DNA of 64,000 bases from JACKJP01 sp050249695 (GCA_050249695.1 JBFWQA010000003.1:186001-250000), one strand, 5' to 3'. Shown: positions 17,020-26,107, counted from the first letter of the stretch. Translations and numbers: made by a program. The notes: generated from the sequence alone by a model not told the origin.

Positions 17020-18112
17020 GTGCGGTATCGTCGGCCTGCCCAATGTCGGCAAGTCGACCCTGTTCAATGCGTTGACCAAGACGGCGGCGGCGCAGGCGGC
17101 CAACTATCCGTTTTGCACGATCGAACCCAATACGGGCGATGTCGCAGTGCCCGACGAGCGGCTCGCCAGACTGGCCGCCATCGCCGGCTCGAAGGAAATC
17201 ATCCCAACCCGCCTGACCTTCGTGGATATTGCAGGCCTCGTGCGCGGCGCGTCCAAGGGTGAGGGTCTCGGCAATCAGTTTCTCGCCAATATCCGCGAGG
17301 TCGATGCCATCGCCCACGTCCTGCGCTGCTTCGAGAATGACGACATCACGCATGTCGAAGGACGCATAGATCCGCTGGCCGACGCCGATACGGTCGAAAC
17401 CGAGCTCATGCTGGCCGACCTGGAAAGCCTCGAGCGGCGCATCGTGAATGTACGCAAGAAGGCCGCGTCGAAGGACAAGGAATCGATGACGCTCCTTCCC
17501 GCGATGGAGGAGGCGCTGAAGCTGCTGCAGGACGGCAGGCCGGTCCGCGTGATGCTGAAGGACGCCGCCCCGGAAACGGCGTCGATCGTCGAGCAACTCA
17601 ATCTCATCACGTCCAAGCCTGTCCTCTATGTCTGCAACGTCGCCGAGGGCGATGCCGGCGCGGGAAACGCGCTGACGGAAAAGGTGGCGGCGAAGGCCGA
17701 AGCCGAAGGTGCGGGGATCGTCGTCATCTCAGCCGCCATCGAAGCGGAGATTGCGCAGCTTTCCGGCGAGGAGGCCGGGGACTTTCTAGCCGAGATGGGG
17801 CTAGAGGAAGCGGGCCTCGACCGCCTGATCCGTGCCGGTTACGATCTGCTCGGGCTCGTCACCTATTTCACCGTCGGCCCCAAGGAGGCGCGCGCCTGGA
17901 CCGTCACCAGGGGCACAGCGGCGCCGGCGGCCGCAGGGGTCATCCACAGTGATTTTGAGAAAGGCTTCATCCGGGCCGAAACGATTGCCTATCGCGACTA
18001 CATCGCCTGCAATGGCGAGACCGGCGCGCGCGAAGCCGGCAAGATGCGGCTGGAAGGCAAGGATTATATCGTCGAGGATGGCGACGTGATGCATTTCCGC
18101 TTCAACGCGTGA
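17009..18112 (+). CDS. ychF: Ribosome-associated NTPase YchF
   Basis: A 367-residue Obg-family protein (OLA1/YchF) that binds ATP and associates with ribosomes; in E. coli it tunes the stress response and start-site selection. The G1 motif is GLPNVGKS, G3 is DIAGLVRG, and a coiled-coil insertion sits in the middle. The C-terminal TGS domain ends YIVEDGDVMHFRFNA. The start inside pth is the family start (MGFKCGIVGLPN). No missing motif was seen. Confidence 0.96.
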   Translation: MGFKCGIVGLPNVGKSTLFNALTKTAAAQAANYPFCTIEPNTGDVAVPDERLARLAAIAGSKEIIPTRLTFVDIAGLVRGASKGEGLGNQFLANIREVDAIAHVLRCFENDDITHVEGRIDPLADADTVETELMLADLESLERRIVNVRKKAASKDKESMTLLPAMEEALKLLQDGRPVRVMLKDAAPETASIVEQLNLITSKPVLYVCNVAEGDAGAGNALTEKVAAKAEAEGAGIVVISAAIEAEIAQLSGEEAGDFLAEMGLEEAGLDRLIRAGYDLLGLVTYFTVGPKEARAWTVTRGTAAPAAAGVIHSDFEKGFIRAETIAYRDYIACNGETGAREAGKMRLEGKDYIVEDGDVMHFRFNA

Positions 18113-18149
18113 AGTAAAGGCCTCGGGGATCATCCAGGGAACGCAGGAA

Positions 18150-18596
18150 ATGATTTATTTCGAAGACTTCGCAGAGGGCGACACCAAGGAATTCGGCGAT
18201 ATCACCGTTTCGCGCGAGATGATCGTCGAATACGCGAAGAAATACGATCCGCAGCCCATGCATCTCGACGAGGAAGCCGGCAGGGCAAGCATTCTCGGCG
18301 GCCTCGCGGCGTCCGGCATTCATACCGCCTCGCTGATGATGCGGATGCTCTGCGACGACCTTCTACTGCACGCCGCCTCGCTCGGTTCGCCCGGTGTGGA
18401 CGAATTGCGTTGGGAGGTGCCGGTGAGGCCGGGCGATCGCCTGCGCGCGCGGCGTACCGTCAAGGCCGTTCGCGCCTCCAAGTCAAATCCGCGCATGGGT
18501 ATCGTCACGCTTTTCGTGGAGGTCTTCAACGAGAGCGGCCGCGTCATGTGGATGGAAGCGGCGAGCATGTTCGCCCGCAAGGAGAGCGCGGCATGA
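18150..18596 (+). CDS. MaoC-family dehydratase 1
   Basis: A 148-residue hot-dog-fold (R)-specific enoyl hydratase-like protein. The catalytic Asp-His pair is in EYAKKYDPQPMHLDEEAG (D-x4-H), and GGLAASGIHTASLMMRML forms the active-site helix. Such proteins hydrate enoyl-CoA or related thioesters in fatty acid or PHA metabolism. Its stop overlaps the start of a second MaoC gene by four bases (ATGA), so the pair is translationally coupled and may form a heterodimer. The exact substrate is unknown. Confidence 0.85.
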   Translation: MIYFEDFAEGDTKEFGDITVSREMIVEYAKKYDPQPMHLDEEAGRASILGGLAASGIHTASLMMRMLCDDLLLHAASLGSPGVDELRWEVPVRPGDRLRARRTVKAVRASKSNPRMGIVTLFVEVFNESGRVMWMEAASMFARKESAA

Positions 18597-19081
18597 TGTT
18601 CGTCGAGGAAATGGCCGTCAGTGAAGTTATCGAACTCGGCGATTACTTATTCACCGAGAACGAGATCATAGAGTTCGCCAGGAAGTACGATCCTCATTAT
18701 TTTCACGTCGACCCGGAAGCCGCAAAAGAAGGTCCCTTCGGCGCACTGACCGCCAGCGGCTGGCACACACTCAGCGCATGGATGAACCGTTACGCCACGA
18801 CGCTGCAGCGGCTGCAGAAGGAAGCCGCGGCCAAGGGCGAGCCCTTTGCCCGCTTCGGCCCGGCACCCGGACTGAAAAACATGAAATGGCTAAGGCCGGT
18901 CTATGTCGGCACGACCGTTCGCTTCACCACCACGATCCTCGGCAAACGCCCGAGCGGTTCGCGGCCGGAATGGGGCCTCGTTCATTTTCTCCACGAGGCC
19001 CACAACCTCGATGGCGAACCGGTCATGCGGCACGAAAGCCATGTGTTCATCGAACTTCAGGCGCCTGCTCAGGCCGGCTGA
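18593..19081 (+). CDS. MaoC-family dehydratase 2
   Basis: A 162-residue paralogue of the preceding gene, with the same catalytic pattern in FARKYDPHYFHVDPEAA and the helix GALTASGWHTLSAWMNR. The two are clearly diverged, so the duplication is old. Codons at 18593 and 18596 are both ATG, and either may start translation inside the stop of MaoC 1. The FkbM gene begins two bases after it, so all three are probably one operon. Confidence 0.85.
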   Translation: MMFVEEMAVSEVIELGDYLFTENEIIEFARKYDPHYFHVDPEAAKEGPFGALTASGWHTLSAWMNRYATTLQRLQKEAAAKGEPFARFGPAPGLKNMKWLRPVYVGTTVRFTTTILGKRPSGSRPEWGLVHFLHEAHNLDGEPVMRHESHVFIELQAPAQAG

Positions 19082-19083
19082 CG

Positions 19084-19902
19084 ATGAAGCTCCGCGCCAT
19101 CTTCAACATGCTGGGCTTTCGTTCGCGGCCGAAAACCTATGGCTGGCGCATCGACAGTTTCGATGTCGGCGCGTCGGAACCGCTGCGCTTTGCCCAGTGG
19201 CTGCATCCCAAATACCGGCCGACCCGATTCGACGCGGGCCAGATCGCCTGCCTGAGGCGGTACCTCAATCCCGGCGACGCGGTACTCGATATCGGCGCCC
19301 ACGGCGGGGACACTTCGGTGCTCTTCGCTCACGCCGTCGGCCCCGCCGGCAGGGTCTTCGCCGCCGAGCCCAACCGGTACGTGCTGCCCGTCCTTGAGGA
19401 GAACACGCGCCTCAACCCCGCCGCAGCGCCCATCACGATCCTGCCTTACGCTGCGGTGGAAACACCCGGACCCCTCACCTTCAACTATTCGGATGCCGGC
19501 TTCTGCAACGGCGGCGACCTGGGCCAGATCGCGGCGACGCGACACGGACATTTTTATCCGCTGCGGGTCGAGGGCCGGAACATGCTCGCCGAGTTGTCCG
19601 CGACGGCGCCTGAATGGATGCCGAGAATCCGCCTCGTCAAATCGGACACGGAGGGCCATGACGCCGACGTCATCGCCAGCCTGAAACCGTTCATCCTCAG
19701 GCAGAAGCCCTTCCTTGTCTGTGAAATCTACCGGCACATGGACGAAGGCGCGCGGCGCGCATTCTTTCACCTTCTGACCGCGGAACTCGGTTACCGGGTC
19801 TTCCTGGCCGAGCCCTGGCACACGCTCCAGGTGGAGGAACTCTCCGCTGAGGAGCTAATGCACTGGCAGCACTACGATATCTTCTGCATGCCATCGAAAT
19901 AG
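19084..19902 (+). CDS. FkbM-family SAM-dependent methyltransferase
   Basis: A 272-residue methyltransferase with motif I in VLDIGAHGGDTSVLFAHAVG and the FkbM signature IRLVKSDTEGHDADVI. FkbM enzymes O-methylate sugars or polyketides and are often linked to surface glycans. The frame extends further upstream, but the ATG at 19084 lies two bases behind the MaoC 2 stop and gives the natural N-terminus. No sugar cluster surrounds it, so the acceptor is unknown. Confidence 0.85.
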   Translation: MKLRAIFNMLGFRSRPKTYGWRIDSFDVGASEPLRFAQWLHPKYRPTRFDAGQIACLRRYLNPGDAVLDIGAHGGDTSVLFAHAVGPAGRVFAAEPNRYVLPVLEENTRLNPAAAPITILPYAAVETPGPLTFNYSDAGFCNGGDLGQIAATRHGHFYPLRVEGRNMLAELSATAPEWMPRIRLVKSDTEGHDADVIASLKPFILRQKPFLVCEIYRHMDEGARRAFFHLLTAELGYRVFLAEPWHTLQVEELSAEELMHWQHYDIFCMPSK

Positions 19903-19962
19903 AGAAGGGCCGGCGCCCGAAGATCGCCGACCCTGTCGCTTGGACGCTGACAATGCTGCGTG

Positions 19963-20133
19963 TCAGAGGCCTTTGAAAATGCACCCTGCCGCCAGCACGA
20001 TATAGGCGATGGTCAGTATCCAGACTGACGCCAGCGGTATCATCGAAAGCGTGCCGAGCGCCGCGAGAACGCCGATAATGGCGACGATCAGCGAGATGAT
20101 GAACACGACCATCGTCGGTGCACTGAGTGACAT
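19963..20133 (-). CDS. Small two-helix membrane protein, 56 residues
   Basis: A short gene that is easy to miss. From the ATG at 20133, behind a strong GGGGAGGAA ribosome-binding site, it encodes 56 residues: MSLSAPTMVVFIISLIVAII, a turn, then SVWILTIAYIVLAAGCIFKGL. This makes two hydrophobic helices and almost no soluble part, so it is an integral inner-membrane peptide. From memory, short proteins of this shape occur in many Hyphomicrobiales; no function is known. It has its own ribosome-binding site and is transcribed leftward. Confidence 0.75.
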   Translation of the reverse strand: MSLSAPTMVVFIISLIVAIIGVLAALGTLSMIPLASVWILTIAYIVLAAGCIFKGL

Positions 20134-20318
20134 TGATTATTCCTCCCCGAAAGGATGCCGGCCCGACGGCCCCATGCCGAACTCGGCCGCATCCTAGACG
20201 AAAGTAGCATTCGCCGGCGCGGAGTCCACAATCTTCCTTTGCCGGCTCTCAACGCCTTAGAATTGGGCAGCTTTGTGAGGATGCCCCTCGCGCGCGGCGC
20301 TCCGCCGGTCGGCGCGAC

Positions 20319-20708
20319 TCAGATCCTGCCGATTCGCCCAAGATGCGTATCGGAGAATCCCGAAGGATATTTGAGACCGTAACCAAGAAGCCTGTCGGCG
20401 CCGATATGGGCGATCCAGATCAGTGCCGCGGCATATGCCGTCCCGGCATCGAGACTCCATGCCGTCAGCGCGGCCGCGATCGCGACAAAATAGCTGTGTG
20501 CGAAATTGTAGCCAAGCGCGCCGATGCGCGGACCGGCGAGATAGGCGGCGAAGCTGATATCGGGCGCAAGCGCGACCGCCGCCGCGACCCACCAGGATGC
20601 GCCCGTCTGGGCAAAGGCAATGAGCGCCGCGACAAGGACGGCAAGCCCCTCCAGCCGCAGCCAGCGGCGGACCGAACCGGCGGCGCCGGTCACCTCGTCG
20701 TCAACCAT
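20319..20708 (-). CDS. DUF4260 membrane protein
   Basis: A 129-residue protein with about four hydrophobic helices and the family features LAPDISFAAYLAGPRIGALGYNFAHSY and WIAHIGADRLLGYGLKY. Conserved Asp/His positions in membrane segments hint at ion or metal handling, but no function is established. It is the last gene of the mtnP-apt-DUF389 run and overlaps the DUF389 gene by 19 bases. Confidence 0.85.
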   Translation of the reverse strand: MVDDEVTGAAGSVRRWLRLEGLAVLVAALIAFAQTGASWWVAAAVALAPDISFAAYLAGPRIGALGYNFAHSYFVAIAAALTAWSLDAGTAYAAALIWIAHIGADRLLGYGLKYPSGFSDTHLGRIGRI

Positions 20709-21658
20709 ATGCCACCCACCATCGCGGCCAGAGAAACCAGAAGCATCGCAACGCTGATCGTCACGGATTGCTTTGCCTTTTCCCGCTCATACCAGCTGCG
20801 TGCCCGAACACCCTTCCAGATGAATACGGCCTGACCGGAGAGATTGATGCACAGAAGGTTCGCCACCGCCAGCGCCAGCGCCGCGCCCGCTTCGCTGAAT
20901 TCCCCGATCCCGGCGAACAGACCAGCCACGGCAATCGGCGGCACCAGCGCGGTCGCGGCCATCACACCGACCAGGGAAGCGGTTTCGCGCGCGATGACGG
21001 CAAGCGCCGCGGCAACGCCCGAAGCCAGCGCGAGCACGAGCGTGGAGAACCTGAGTTCCGTGCGGCTTACCATCTGCGAATTTTCAGGATCGGGGCTGAA
21101 GAGCAGTCCCGCGGCGAGGCCGACCGCGAACACGATGGCGATCGCGCTGGCCGCCGCGAGTGTCGCGCGGACGATCAGCTTGCGATCACCCAGCGCGGTC
21201 CCAAGGACGAGCGCCAGTATCGGGCTGAGCATCGGCGCAATCAGCATGCCGCCGATGATGACGGCGATACTGTCGTTGACGAGCCCGACGCAGGCGACCA
21301 CCGCGGAAGCGGCGATCAGAATAAAGAAATCGGCGGAAGCGGCCACGCCGCTGCTGACCGTATTGAAGATTTCCTCGCGCGAAACGCGCTCCTCGGCATT
21401 GTCCTCCAGATCCGGCATCGGCATCAGCGCATCGACCGGCATCACAGCAATGCGCCAGTCATCGCCGCTTTCCAGCCGGTCCTGTATCGCGTCGAGCAGC
21501 TTCTGGCGGTCGCCCCCTCCGACCAGCAGCACGACCCGCTTGCTATCGCCCTCGCCCTTCAATGTCCGGCGATCGATGACGGCAGACACGCCCTCGAGCT
21601 CGTCGATATCGTCCAGCACATCGCCCGGGCAGTCGATCTCGATGCGCTGGAACTGCAT
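20690..21658 (-). CDS. TIGR00341 (DUF389) membrane protein
   Basis: A 322-residue protein with a soluble N-terminal domain of ~120 residues and about six membrane helices. The typical DUF389 segment is AVVACVGLVNDSIAVIIGGMLIAPMLSPILA, with the glycine-rich GGMLIAPMLSP core. Function is unknown; an ion-transport or mechanosensitive role is speculation. It starts one base after the apt stop, so it belongs to that operon. Confidence 0.88.
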   Translation of the reverse strand: MQFQRIEIDCPGDVLDDIDELEGVSAVIDRRTLKGEGDSKRVVLLVGGGDRQKLLDAIQDRLESGDDWRIAVMPVDALMPMPDLEDNAEERVSREEIFNTVSSGVAASADFFILIAASAVVACVGLVNDSIAVIIGGMLIAPMLSPILALVLGTALGDRKLIVRATLAAASAIAIVFAVGLAAGLLFSPDPENSQMVSRTELRFSTLVLALASGVAAALAVIARETASLVGVMAATALVPPIAVAGLFAGIGEFSEAGAALALAVANLLCINLSGQAVFIWKGVRARSWYEREKAKQSVTISVAMLLVSLAAMVGGIWLTTR

Positions 21659-21659
21659 C

Positions 21660-22187
21660 TCAGTGCCCCTCGAAGCTGACGAGCGTGCGCACCGGCAAGC
21701 CGCGCGCCTCGAGACGCTTTCGCCCGCCGAGATCGGGCAGATCGATCACGAAAACGGCCGCCACGACATCCGCGCCCATGTCCTGCAACAGCCTGGCCGC
21801 GGCCTCCGCCGTCCCCCCGGTGGCGATGAGATCGTCGACGAGGATGACTTTTTCGCCTGGCTGGACCGCATCGCGGTGCATCTCCATCTCGTCGACACCG
21901 TATTCAAGGCTGTAAGCGATGCGCACCGTATCGTGCGGCAGCTTGCCCTTCTTGCGGATCGGCACGAAGCCCGCGGAAAGCTGGTGCGCCACCGCCCCGC
22001 CGAGAATGAAGCCGCGGGCCTCGATCCCGGCGACCTTGTCGACCTTCGATCCGGGCCAGGGCTGAACCAGTTCGTCCACGGCCCGGCGGAAGGCGCGCGC
22101 GTCCCCCATCAGCGTCGTGATGTCGCGGAAGAGAATACCCTTCCTGGGATAGTCGGGAATGGTGCGGATAGCGTCCTTGAGGTCCAT
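21660..22187 (-). CDS. apt: Adenine phosphoribosyltransferase
   Basis: Salvages adenine with PRPP to AMP. It has 175 residues, the normal size. The entry segment IRTIPDYPRKGILFRDITTLM, IEARGFILG and the PRPP loop VILVDDLIATGGTAEAA are intact. It sits directly behind mtnP, whose reaction releases adenine, so the two genes together recover the purine part of methylthioadenosine. Confidence 0.96.
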   Translation of the reverse strand: MDLKDAIRTIPDYPRKGILFRDITTLMGDARAFRRAVDELVQPWPGSKVDKVAGIEARGFILGGAVAHQLSAGFVPIRKKGKLPHDTVRIAYSLEYGVDEMEMHRDAVQPGEKVILVDDLIATGGTAEAAARLLQDMGADVVAAVFVIDLPDLGGRKRLEARGLPVRTLVSFEGH

Positions 22188-22223
22188 GTGATCTCCGGCG
22201 GCTGCGGCGCGATGTTGTTCCGA

Positions 22224-23099
22224 CTAGCGCCCCAGCACCCGCCCCGCAACGGCGTCGAGGGTGGCAAGGAGCGCCGGATCGCGCCGGTCCGGCGCGGTGA
22301 GCATGGCGAATTCGAGTGCCCTGTCGGAACCCACCGGACATGGCTCGTGCTCGCGCGGAAAATCCCGCGCCAGCCGCGAGACAAGCCGCGCGGCATTGTC
22401 GGCGTTGTCCTTCAAGACCTTCAGGATTTCGGTCACATCGACATCGGAGTCATGCGAGCGCCAGCTGTCGTAGTCGGTGACCATCGCGATGCTCGCGTAG
22501 CAGATCTCCGCCTCGCGGGCGAGTTTGGCTTCGGGCATATTGGTCATGCCGATGACGTCGCAGCCCCACGATCGGTACATGTGCGACTCCGCGCGGGTGG
22601 AGAATTGCGGCCCCTCCATCGCCAGATAGGTGCCGCCCTTCCTCGCCCTTATCCGCTCGGCTTCCGCCGCCGCGAAAGCCCTTGCAGCCAGCAATGGCGA
22701 AACCGGATCGGCCATGGATACATGGGCGACGAGCCCGTTGCCGAAGAAGCTCTTCTCGCGCGCGAAGGTGCGGTCGATGAACTGGTCGACGATGACGAAG
22801 GTGCCGGGCGAGAGTTCCTCGCGGAACGAACCGCAGGCCGATACGGACACAAGATCGGTCACGCCCGCGCGCTTCAGCGCATCGATATTGGCCCGGTAGT
22901 TGATGCCGGTCGGCGACAGCGGATGGCCCCGGCCGTGGCGCGGCAGGAAGCGCATCGGCAGGCCGTCAAGCTCGGCGAACAGGATTTCGTCGGAGGGCTC
23001 TCCCCAGGGGCTGGCGACCCGCCTCCATTCGCGCTTCTCCAGCCCCGGCAGATCGTAAATCCCCGATCCGCCAATGATGCCGAGTACCGATGCTGTCAT
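22224..23099 (-). CDS. mtnP: 5'-Methylthioadenosine phosphorylase
   Basis: Splits methylthioadenosine, a by-product of polyamine and homoserine-lactone synthesis, into adenine and methylthioribose 1-phosphate. It has 291 residues of the PNP/MTAP family. Phosphate- and purine-site segments seen are IGGSGIYDLPGL, PRHGRGHPLSPTGINYRANI and EGPQFSTRAESHMYRSWGCDVIGMTNMPEA. It precedes apt. A Rho-independent terminator at 23179-23203 separates it from petC. Confidence 0.95.
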   Translation of the reverse strand: MTASVLGIIGGSGIYDLPGLEKREWRRVASPWGEPSDEILFAELDGLPMRFLPRHGRGHPLSPTGINYRANIDALKRAGVTDLVSVSACGSFREELSPGTFVIVDQFIDRTFAREKSFFGNGLVAHVSMADPVSPLLAARAFAAAEAERIRARKGGTYLAMEGPQFSTRAESHMYRSWGCDVIGMTNMPEAKLAREAEICYASIAMVTDYDSWRSHDSDVDVTEILKVLKDNADNAARLVSRLARDFPREHEPCPVGSDRALEFAMLTAPDRRDPALLATLDAVAGRVLGR

Positions 23100-23178
23100 G
23101 AGTGCCCCTGCTGATCACTGCCACCGTGATCCTAAGGCGCTGCTCATCCTCGTGGAACCCGTCGCGGCGGGAAGATAC

Positions 23179-23203
23179 GAAAAAGGCGCCCTCAGGCGCC
23201 TTT
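23179..23203 (-). terminator. Rho-independent terminator of the petABC operon
   Basis: Read leftward, AAAGGCGCC, a TGAG loop and GGCGCCTTTTTC form a 9-bp stem with a five-T run, 25 bases past the petC stop. It cleanly ends the bc1 transcript before mtnP. Confidence 0.9.
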
Positions 23204-23227
23204 CACAGTTCAACTTCGCGTCAACGC

Positions 23228-24025
23228 TCAGTGCTCGACGTTCCGCCACAGCTTCTGCTTGGTGAAGTAGAGCAGACCGGCAAAGAGGATTAGAAAGATC
23301 ATAACGACGAAACCCATGCGATTGCGCGCTTCCATCTTCGGTTCGGCCGCCCAGTAGAGGAACGCCGCGACGTCCTGTGCATACTGGTCGAGGGTTTCCT
23401 CCGTACCGTCATCATAGGTCACCATGCCGTCGTCGATCGGCTGCGCCATGGCAATCTGATGGCCCGGAAAGGCCGTGTTGTAGTGCATGCCCGTCCGCAT
23501 GGTCACATCGGCCGGCGGCTCTTCATAGCCGGTCAGGATCGAGTAGATGTAGTTCGCATTGCCGTGGCGCGCTTTGGCAAGCACGGAGAAATCCGGTGGC
23601 AGGGCGCCGCCGTTCGATGCGCGAGCTGCGTTCTCGTTGGCGAAAGGCGCCGGGAAATGATCGGATGGCTTGCCCGGCCGGTCGATCACATCGCCGTTCT
23701 CGTCGATATCCTTGGAGATCGTGTAGCCGGCGGCGAGCGCTTTAACCGCTGCATCGGAAAACTCCGGCCCGCCCTTCTGGCCGAGCGTACGAATGGCCAC
23801 GAGATTCATCGAGTGGCAGGCCGAGCAGACCTCCTGATAGATCTTGAAGCCCCGCTGCAACTGAGCCCGGTCGAACGTGCCGAACGGCCCATCGAAAGAC
23901 CAGTCAATATGCTTCAGTTCGGTCTCGCTCTGGGCGGCGGTCGCCGGAGAGGCGGACATAAGGCCCATGGCGAAGGTTGCAGCCAGAGCGGCAAGCGTCA
24001 TGCGTTTCATCGAGAAGTTCCTCAT
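23228..24025 (-). CDS. petC: Cytochrome c1 of the bc1 complex
   Basis: The heme-c subunit of ubiquinol:cytochrome c oxidoreductase. It has 265 residues with a signal peptide cut near ATAAQS. The heme motif CSACH is at residues 67-71, the heme methionine region is near GHQIAMAQP, and one C-terminal membrane anchor ends FTKQKLWRNVEH. It starts at the ATG at 24025 behind GAGGGAGG, 11 bases after petB. It is a free-standing c1 gene, not a b-c1 fusion as in some Bradyrhizobiaceae. Confidence 0.96.
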   Translation of the reverse strand: MRNFSMKRMTLAALAATFAMGLMSASPATAAQSETELKHIDWSFDGPFGTFDRAQLQRGFKIYQEVCSACHSMNLVAIRTLGQKGGPEFSDAAVKALAAGYTISKDIDENGDVIDRPGKPSDHFPAPFANENAARASNGGALPPDFSVLAKARHGNANYIYSILTGYEEPPADVTMRTGMHYNTAFPGHQIAMAQPIDDGMVTYDDGTEETLDQYAQDVAAFLYWAAEPKMEARNRMGFVVMIFLILFAGLLYFTKQKLWRNVEH

Positions 24026-24036
24026 CGCGGCCTCCC

Positions 24037-25290
24037 TCACGCCTGAGCCGGCTCGGCGGTTGCGGCCTTTTTCTTGGGCAGCACCGATTCCGATATCGAG
24101 GCGGGCAAGGGCTTGGTCTTCTCGAAAATGCCGAGCAGCGGCAGGATGACGAGGAAGAACAGGAAATAATATGCCGTCGCGACGCGCGCGATCAGTACGA
24201 GCTTTCCCTCCGGCGGCTGCGATCCGCAATAGCCAAGCACGACGCCGGCAATGACAAACAGTATGAAGAAGACCTTGAACAGCGGCCGGAATGAACCGGA
24301 ACGCACCCGCGACGTATCCAGCCACGGCAGGATGAACAGCACCGCGATGGCGCCGAACATCGCGATCACGCCGCCGAGCTTGGAGGGGATGGCGCGCAGG
24401 ATCGCGTAAAAGGGCAGGAAGTACCACTCCGGCACGATATGCGCGGGCGTCACCAGCGGGTTGGCCGGGATGTAGTTGTCCGTGTGGCCGAGATAGTTCG
24501 GCAAATAGAACAGGAAGATGGCGAAGAAGATCAGGAAAAGCACGATCGCAAAGCCGTCCTTCACCGTGTAGTACGGGTGGAAGGGAACGGTGTCCTTCGG
24601 GCTCTTCGGATCGACGCCGGTCGGATTGTTGTTGCCCGGCACGTGCAGTGCCCAGAGGTGCAGGATGACGACGCCCGCGAGCACGAAGGGCAAAAGGAAG
24701 TGCAGCGAGAAGAAGCGGTTGAGCGTCGGGTTGCCGACGGCGAAACCGCCCCACAGCCACTCCACGATGCCCTTTCCGACGACCGGGATGGCGCTGAACA
24801 GGTTGGTGATGACGGTCGCGCCCCAGAAGCTCATCTGGCCCCAGGGAAGCACGTAACCCATGAAGGCGGTTGCCATCATGATCAGGAAGATCAGCACGCC
24901 GATGATCCACAGCACTTCGCGCGGCGCCTTGTAGGAACCATAATAGAGGCCGCGAAGCATATGGATATAGACGGCGATGAAGAACATCGACGCGCCGTTG
25001 GCATGCATGTAGCGGATGAGCCATCCGTAGTTCACGTCGCGCATGATGTGCTCGACGCTGTTGAAGGCCATATCGACATGCGGGGTGTAATGCATGGCGA
25101 GCACGATGCCCGAAAGAATCTGAACGACCAGGCACAGCAGCAGGATGCCGCCGAAGGTCCAGAAATAGTTGAGGTTCTTCGGCGTTGGAAAATCCATCGC
25201 CTGCCCCTTGAGCATGCTCGGGAGCGGCAGCCGGCTGTCGAGCCAGCGCAGGAAGCCGTTCTGGAACTCGTAGGTGGAATGTCCGCTCAT
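24037..25290 (-). CDS. petB: Cytochrome b of the bc1 complex
   Basis: The membrane core subunit with the two b hemes and both quinone sites. It has 417 residues and about eight helices. The Qo-site motif PEWY is in VPEWYFLPFYAILRAIP, the heme region HMLRGLYYGS and the FMGYVLPWGQMSFWGATVITNLFSAIPVVG stretch are typical. Its C-terminus is a short lysine/alanine-rich extension. It lies between petA and petC in the classic order. Confidence 0.97.
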   Translation of the reverse strand: MSGHSTYEFQNGFLRWLDSRLPLPSMLKGQAMDFPTPKNLNYFWTFGGILLLCLVVQILSGIVLAMHYTPHVDMAFNSVEHIMRDVNYGWLIRYMHANGASMFFIAVYIHMLRGLYYGSYKAPREVLWIIGVLIFLIMMATAFMGYVLPWGQMSFWGATVITNLFSAIPVVGKGIVEWLWGGFAVGNPTLNRFFSLHFLLPFVLAGVVILHLWALHVPGNNNPTGVDPKSPKDTVPFHPYYTVKDGFAIVLFLIFFAIFLFYLPNYLGHTDNYIPANPLVTPAHIVPEWYFLPFYAILRAIPSKLGGVIAMFGAIAVLFILPWLDTSRVRSGSFRPLFKVFFILFVIAGVVLGYCGSQPPEGKLVLIARVATAYYFLFFLVILPLLGIFEKTKPLPASISESVLPKKKAATAEPAQA

Positions 25291-25330
25291 CTTGCGCGTG
25301 TTCCCCGCTTAAAACCCTGACCTGCTGAGG

Positions 25331-25885
25331 TCAGCCGACCCGCAGGGTCGTGTCATTGACGTAATCGTAGATCGGCACATCGAGATTGCGCGGCGCCGGT
25401 CCTTTTCGGATGCGGCCCGCCGTGTCGTAGTGCGAGCCGTGGCAAGGGCAGAACCAGCCGCCGAAATCGCCCTGCTGGCCCAGCGGCACACAGCCCAGAT
25501 GCGTGCAGACGCCGATCATGACCAGCCATTCCGGCTTGATGGCGCGATTTTCGTCGGTTGCAGGCGCATCCGCCGGCAGCGCCGCGTTCTCGGCCGTCGG
25601 ATCGGGCAACTGGTCGACCGGGACGGCACGGGCCTCCTCGATCTCCTTGGCCGTGCGATGACGGATGAAGACGGGCTTGCCGCGCCACAGTACGGTGATC
25701 GACTGGCCTTCCTCGACGGCGCCGATATTGACCTCGATCGTCGCCAGCGCCTGGACGCTGGCATCCGGATTCATCTGGTCGATGAACGGCCAGACCGCCG
25801 CGGCGGCTCCCACGGCCGCCGCCGTTCCCGTCGCTATGTAGAGGAAATCCCGCCGGGTCGGCTCGCTACTAGCAGCAGTTGCCAC
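25331..25885 (-). CDS. petA: Rieske iron-sulfur subunit of the bc1 complex
   Basis: A 184-residue 2Fe-2S subunit exported by the Tat path: TRRDFLYIATG near the N-terminus is the twin-arginine signal anchor. Cluster ligands are C127/H129 (CTHLGC) and C146/H149 (CPCHG), with the disulfide cysteines C132 and C148. The frame is open far upstream, but a GTG at 25885 behind ACAGGA gives the natural protein. It is the first gene of petABC; its promoter lies in the 222 bases facing trmL. Confidence 0.94.
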   Translation of the reverse strand: MATAASSEPTRRDFLYIATGTAAAVGAAAAVWPFIDQMNPDASVQALATIEVNIGAVEEGQSITVLWRGKPVFIRHRTAKEIEEARAVPVDQLPDPTAENAALPADAPATDENRAIKPEWLVMIGVCTHLGCVPLGQQGDFGGWFCPCHGSHYDTAGRIRKGPAPRNLDVPIYDYVNDTTLRVG

Positions 25886-26107
25886 GTCCTGTAATCCTTC
25901 TCGAACCTGCCAGATCCAGCACAGGTCGCCGGTTCCCCGCCGCGATTGCCACGCGAAAGGCATCAGCGCCCCCTGAGCCACAATAGCGCCGTTATTGGCA
26001 TCGTTACGGCACAATGTCCAGACTTGCGCGTACGGGCGAAGTGCGAAATTTTGGCGCAGTTGGGACACTTGGCCGCCGGCCGAATCCCCCGCGCTCACAG
26101 GGACTTC

